Part shown: positions 61,467-64,000 of the stretch, piece by piece
How positions within the stretch are numbered: the first letter of the stretch is position 1
Layout: each line of letters starts with the position of its first letter
Origin: Chloroflexota bacterium
Lineage (GTDB): Bacteria; Chloroflexota; Anaerolineae; UBA4142; SHND01
Length of the DNA: 64,000 nucleotides
NCBI GenBank assembly: GCA_004295045.1
Contig: SHND01000059.1
Location: 1 to 64,000 of the forward strand
Reading direction: 5' to 3'
Notes under the pieces: generated by a model
Databases searched by the model: none
Told to the model about the DNA's origin: nothing
What the model saw: the letters and a program-made list of their open reading frames with translations, nothing else
Translations under genes and position numbers: made by a program

Positions 61467-61991
61467 CTAGCCGGGTTCGGTGAACGTCGGCTCGGTCGGC
61501 TCGTTCACTTCATAGTCGCGTTCCCAGCCCTCGTTTTCGAGTTTGATATGTTGAATGGCGACGGCGTTCGCGTTCGCGTCGAGGTCGGGCAGCGATTGAA
61601 ATTCCGAGACCCAGCAGCGATAAACTTTGTACGCAATCGCAAGCTGTCCCGCTTCGTTATAGACCTCGATGATAATGTCCTTGCGAAAATCTTTGAGCGA
61701 AGTTTCCGCGCCAAGTCCGGAACCGTAATTCCACACTTTGTTCGCCCACTGTTCGAACTCTTTGTCATGCGTGACGCCGCGTTCGAGCGTAACAGCTTCG
61801 TATTCGGTGCGTCCGGGCGATTTACGGCTGCTGCTCGGGTCGCCGCCTTCGCGATGTTTCACAACTTCGGTTGTTCGCTTGAGACTGCTCACTTTGCTGA
61901 CGCCCGCGACATATTTGCCATCCCATTTCACGCGGAATTTAAAATTTTTGTACGGGTCAAAGCGTTGCGGATTGACACTGAATTGAGCCAT
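61467..61991 (-). CDS. Inner tube protein (Afp1/gp19-like)
   Basis: A 174-residue protein of the Hcp/gp19 tube family that forms the hollow inner tube. The beginning FDPYKNFKFRVKWDGKYVAG, the stretch VVKHREGGDPSSSRKSPGR and the segment YEAVTLERGVTHDKEFEQWA are standard. GGAGGAACT fixes the start at 61991 (MAQFSVNP). Length is as expected. It is the only tube gene in the window; Afp-type loci commonly have two. Confidence 0.93.
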   Translation of the reverse strand: MAQFSVNPQRFDPYKNFKFRVKWDGKYVAGVSKVSSLKRTTEVVKHREGGDPSSSRKSPGRTEYEAVTLERGVTHDKEFEQWANKVWNYGSGLGAETSLKDFRKDIIIEVYNEAGQLAIAYKVYRCWVSEFQSLPDLDANANAVAIQHIKLENEGWERDYEVNEPTEPTFTEPG

Positions 61992-62051
61992 AGTTCCTCC
62001 AAGCGCCAAATGCTGAGAACTGTGTTACTTTTTTTACTCTGTCCTCTTTGC

Positions 62052-63800
62052 TCATACTTCGATTTGTCCCGCCATCTGTTGCAATTTGATAATCACAAAT
62101 TCTGCCGGTTTCAATGGCGCAAAACCGACGACGATGTTGACGATGCCGAGATTGATGTCATTCTGCGTCGTCGTTTCTTTGTCGCATTTGACAAAGTACG
62201 CTTCGCGCGGGGTCTGACCTTGAAACGCGCCCTGGCGAAATAGGTTCTGCATGAACGCGCCGACATTGAGACGAATCTGCGCCCAGAGCGGCTCGTCGTT
62301 TGGTTCAAACACAACCCATTTCAAACCGCGATACAAACTCTCTTCGATATACAACGCGGTGCGGCGAACGGGAACGTATTTGTATTCGTCGGCAAGTTGG
62401 TCCGCGCCGCGCAACGTGCGCGCGCCCCACACCACGCGTCCGGCAACCGGAAACGAACGGAGACAGTTGATGCCAAGCGGATTGAGCTGTCCGTTCTCCA
62501 TGTCGGTGAGGGCAACGCTCAATTGCGGCACACCATTCAGCGTAGCATCCAAACCCGCGGGCGCTTTCCAAACGCCGCGCTGCGTATCCGTTCGCGCATA
62601 GTTGCCCGCCACGACGCCGCAGGGGACAAATGTTTCGATTTGGTTCTCGCGCAGTGGATTGGACTGGCGGAGACGCGGGAAATAGATTGCGGCATTGCGG
62701 CTTTTCGCGCCAACTTCGTCCGGGTCTTTGGTGAATCCCTCAACCGCTTTTGCCGGACTGTTCCAAACCGACGGCGGATCAACGATAAGCATGGCGCGGC
62801 GCGACTCGCAATACGCGGTCGCGGCGGCAACCAAATCGGTCTCGATGTCGCCGCCAAGCGTATGCGATGGAATGCACAGCAGGTTGAATAACGTGCCGCG
62901 CGCAAAAAGTTGTTCCAACGCGTACAGACCTTTTTTCTCGTCTTGCGCGCCCGTGAACACATAATCGGCAATGCTGAGCGCGTCGCCGTCTTGCGCGTAG
63001 AAACCGCCTTTGGTTGTCTTTAGGTCATTGTTCGCGGTGTCGAGCGCCTGCTGTGCTGCATTGATTTTGTTTTGGTCGGGCGGCTGCTCTTTTTTGGCGG
63101 CGTCGAGAGCTTTTTGCGCGTCCGCCACCGCTTTTTCTTTGACCCCAACCGCATCGTACGCTTTGCCGTCCGAGTCAAAAGTCGGCATGGTGGGTGCGGG
63201 ATTCGGATACGTCCCTTTCCAGCGAATGAGCTGCGACTCGTTTTCCAAGACGCGATCCATGCGGCGCGCGCTCTCTTTGAGCGAAAGATTCAAGAATCGC
63301 TCCGAAGCGCCGCCGGGCGCGGTATCCGTCACGGTGAGATTCAAAAGGTCCGCTTGGGTCAAGCCCAACTTGGCGGCAACATCTTTGGAGGTCTTGTTGT
63401 CGAGCGTGACGCGCAACGTATTGCCCCAGCTGCCTTCGGAGGCGGCTTGCAGCACAATGCCGTTGGCGAGTGAAATTTCCGAATTAGTTTTGGGCGCGGG
63501 AACCGGAGGGTTGGCGTTGGGGTCACCCGCTGAGGCGTGATACAAGCGCACAATGACTGCTTGTCCGCCGCCGTTGAGAAAAAAGTCGCGCGCGGCAAAG
63601 CTCATCGAACTGTCCAGCGACAGCCCGCCGAAAATGCGTTCGTAATCGCCAAAGCCGTTTATAACTGTAGCTTTGTTTGTCTCGCCCTTTTTCGCGCGTC
63701 CGATGAACGCGGTAATCGAAGTCGGGACGCCCACAATCGTGCGGACGCCGCTGGGAATTTCTTCGACATAAACACCCGGAAAGGTTGGTGTAACTGGCAT
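62052..63800 (-). CDS. Contractile tail sheath protein
   Basis: A 582-residue sheath protein. The N-terminus TPTFPGVYVEEIPSGVRTI and the segment TSITAFIGRAKKGE are classic for eCIS/R-pyocin sheaths, and the C-terminal region (PVRRTALYIEESLYRGLKW; VFEPNDEPLWAQIRLNV; PAEFVIIKLQQMAG) is the conserved sheath-tube contact domain. An insertion of about 110 residues with a charged Lys/Asp helix (VADAQKALDAAKKEQPPD) lies between them. GGAGGATCC fixes ATG 63800. It is the first complete gene of the operon in view, and the only sheath gene. Confidence 0.95.
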   Translation of the reverse strand: MPVTPTFPGVYVEEIPSGVRTIVGVPTSITAFIGRAKKGETNKATVINGFGDYERIFGGLSLDSSMSFAARDFFLNGGGQAVIVRLYHASAGDPNANPPVPAPKTNSEISLANGIVLQAASEGSWGNTLRVTLDNKTSKDVAAKLGLTQADLLNLTVTDTAPGGASERFLNLSLKESARRMDRVLENESQLIRWKGTYPNPAPTMPTFDSDGKAYDAVGVKEKAVADAQKALDAAKKEQPPDQNKINAAQQALDTANNDLKTTKGGFYAQDGDALSIADYVFTGAQDEKKGLYALEQLFARGTLFNLLCIPSHTLGGDIETDLVAAATAYCESRRAMLIVDPPSVWNSPAKAVEGFTKDPDEVGAKSRNAAIYFPRLRQSNPLRENQIETFVPCGVVAGNYARTDTQRGVWKAPAGLDATLNGVPQLSVALTDMENGQLNPLGINCLRSFPVAGRVVWGARTLRGADQLADEYKYVPVRRTALYIEESLYRGLKWVVFEPNDEPLWAQIRLNVGAFMQNLFRQGAFQGQTPREAYFVKCDKETTTQNDINLGIVNIVVGFAPLKPAEFVIIKLQQMAGQIEV

Positions 63801-63846
63801 GGATCCTCCTCAATCGCAAACCGAAAGAAATTGGCTGCGGATGACA

Positions 63847-63999
63847 TTACGAGACCGAGATCGAACTTGGATTGGACTCGTTCGCTTTCGAAAAATATCG
63901 CGTCAACCATTTCGCAAAACGCGAGGCGCGCCAATACGCGCCCAGGCGTTTACTCCAAGTAGACGGCGGCGGAATGCCGCTGTGGGCGGCGATGAAATC
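63847..63999 (-). CDS. Possible 3' end of an upstream gene, cut by the window edge
   Basis: On the minus strand one frame stays open from the window edge to a TAA at 63847, giving DFIAAHSGIPPPSTWSKRLG and then WRASRFAKWLTRYFSKAN. It ends 47 bp before the sheath start, where the previous operon gene would be expected to stop. No family is recognised and the piece is short, so it may be chance. Confidence 0.3.
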   Translation of the reverse strand, partial: DFIAAHSGIPPPSTWSKRLGAYWRASRFAKWLTRYFSKANESNPSSISVS

Positions 64000-64000
64000 G

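Noticed and set aside
61143..62243. 366-codon plus-strand frame
   Set aside because: It runs antisense across three structural genes of the injection locus and is rich in Arg, Phe and His without any family motif.
36967..63800. Prophage or R-type pyocin
   Set aside because: There are no capsid, portal, terminase, integrase or lysis genes, and the AAA+ ATPase, DUF4255 and DUF4157 genes are specific to injection systems of the eCIS type.
63537..63962. 141-codon plus-strand frame at the right edge
   Set aside because: It is antisense to the start of the sheath gene and shows no family resemblance.

Overview
The window reads as a chromosomal stretch of a GC-rich bacterium, most likely a member of the Chloroflexota. 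The basis is indirect: two extracytoplasmic binding proteins have a lipobox followed by a long Ala/Thr/Pro/Gln linker typical of that phylum, sugar uptake is by ABC transporters rather than PTS, and there is a DUF4157-rich contractile injection locus. No rRNA, tRNA or CRISPR array was seen, so the taxonomy is an inference.

Region 1 (1-7000) is a decayed defence island. It holds a truncated Eco57I/PglX-like adenine methylase split by an IS481-like element, the 3' part of an ATPase-like gene with a C-terminal HEPN-like Rx4H motif split by an IS982-family element, and an ISAs1-family element. All three IS ends can be placed from inverted repeats and target duplications, and the two broken genes read through in frame once the insertions are removed.

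Region 2 (7005-13055) is an intact three-gene cassette with overlapping or near-overlapping genes: a P-loop ATPase, a large ATPase-like/GAF/histidine-kinase-type ATPase protein, and a receiver domain fused to an APH-like kinase. It looks like a signal-transducing conflict system. A small zinc protein and a SWIM-domain protein follow.

Region 3 (15520-27784) is a myo-inositol catabolic cluster (iolC, iolG, iolD, iolE, iolB). It is interrupted by an AfuABC/FbpABC-type ABC importer, a DUF3800 protein and a HAD phosphatase, which suggests a phosphorylated polyol as substrate.

Region 4 (27921-36947) is an amino-sugar/peptidoglycan salvage block. On the minus strand are NamZ, AnmK, a sugar ABC importer and a Gfo/Idh/MocA oxidoreductase. 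On the plus strand, across a divergent region with a perfect 23-bp palindrome, are MurQ and a MurK-like kinase.

Region 5 (36967-64000, all minus strand) is a contractile injection system of the eCIS type. In transcription order it encodes sheath, tube, a small baseplate protein, a Pro-rich protein, a DUF4255 terminator, an AAA+ ATPase, two small proteins, four DUF4157 putative cargo proteins, a tube-binding protein, LysM, gpD and gpV spike parts, a PAAR-like tip, gp25, two large baseplate proteins, a tail-protein-I-like protein with a repetitive C-terminus, and a DUF6519 protein. Three of the four DUF4157 proteins carry a second, different zinc-protease motif in the C-terminal half (aspzincin-, metzincin- and gluzincin-like). 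This is the most interesting feature of the window.
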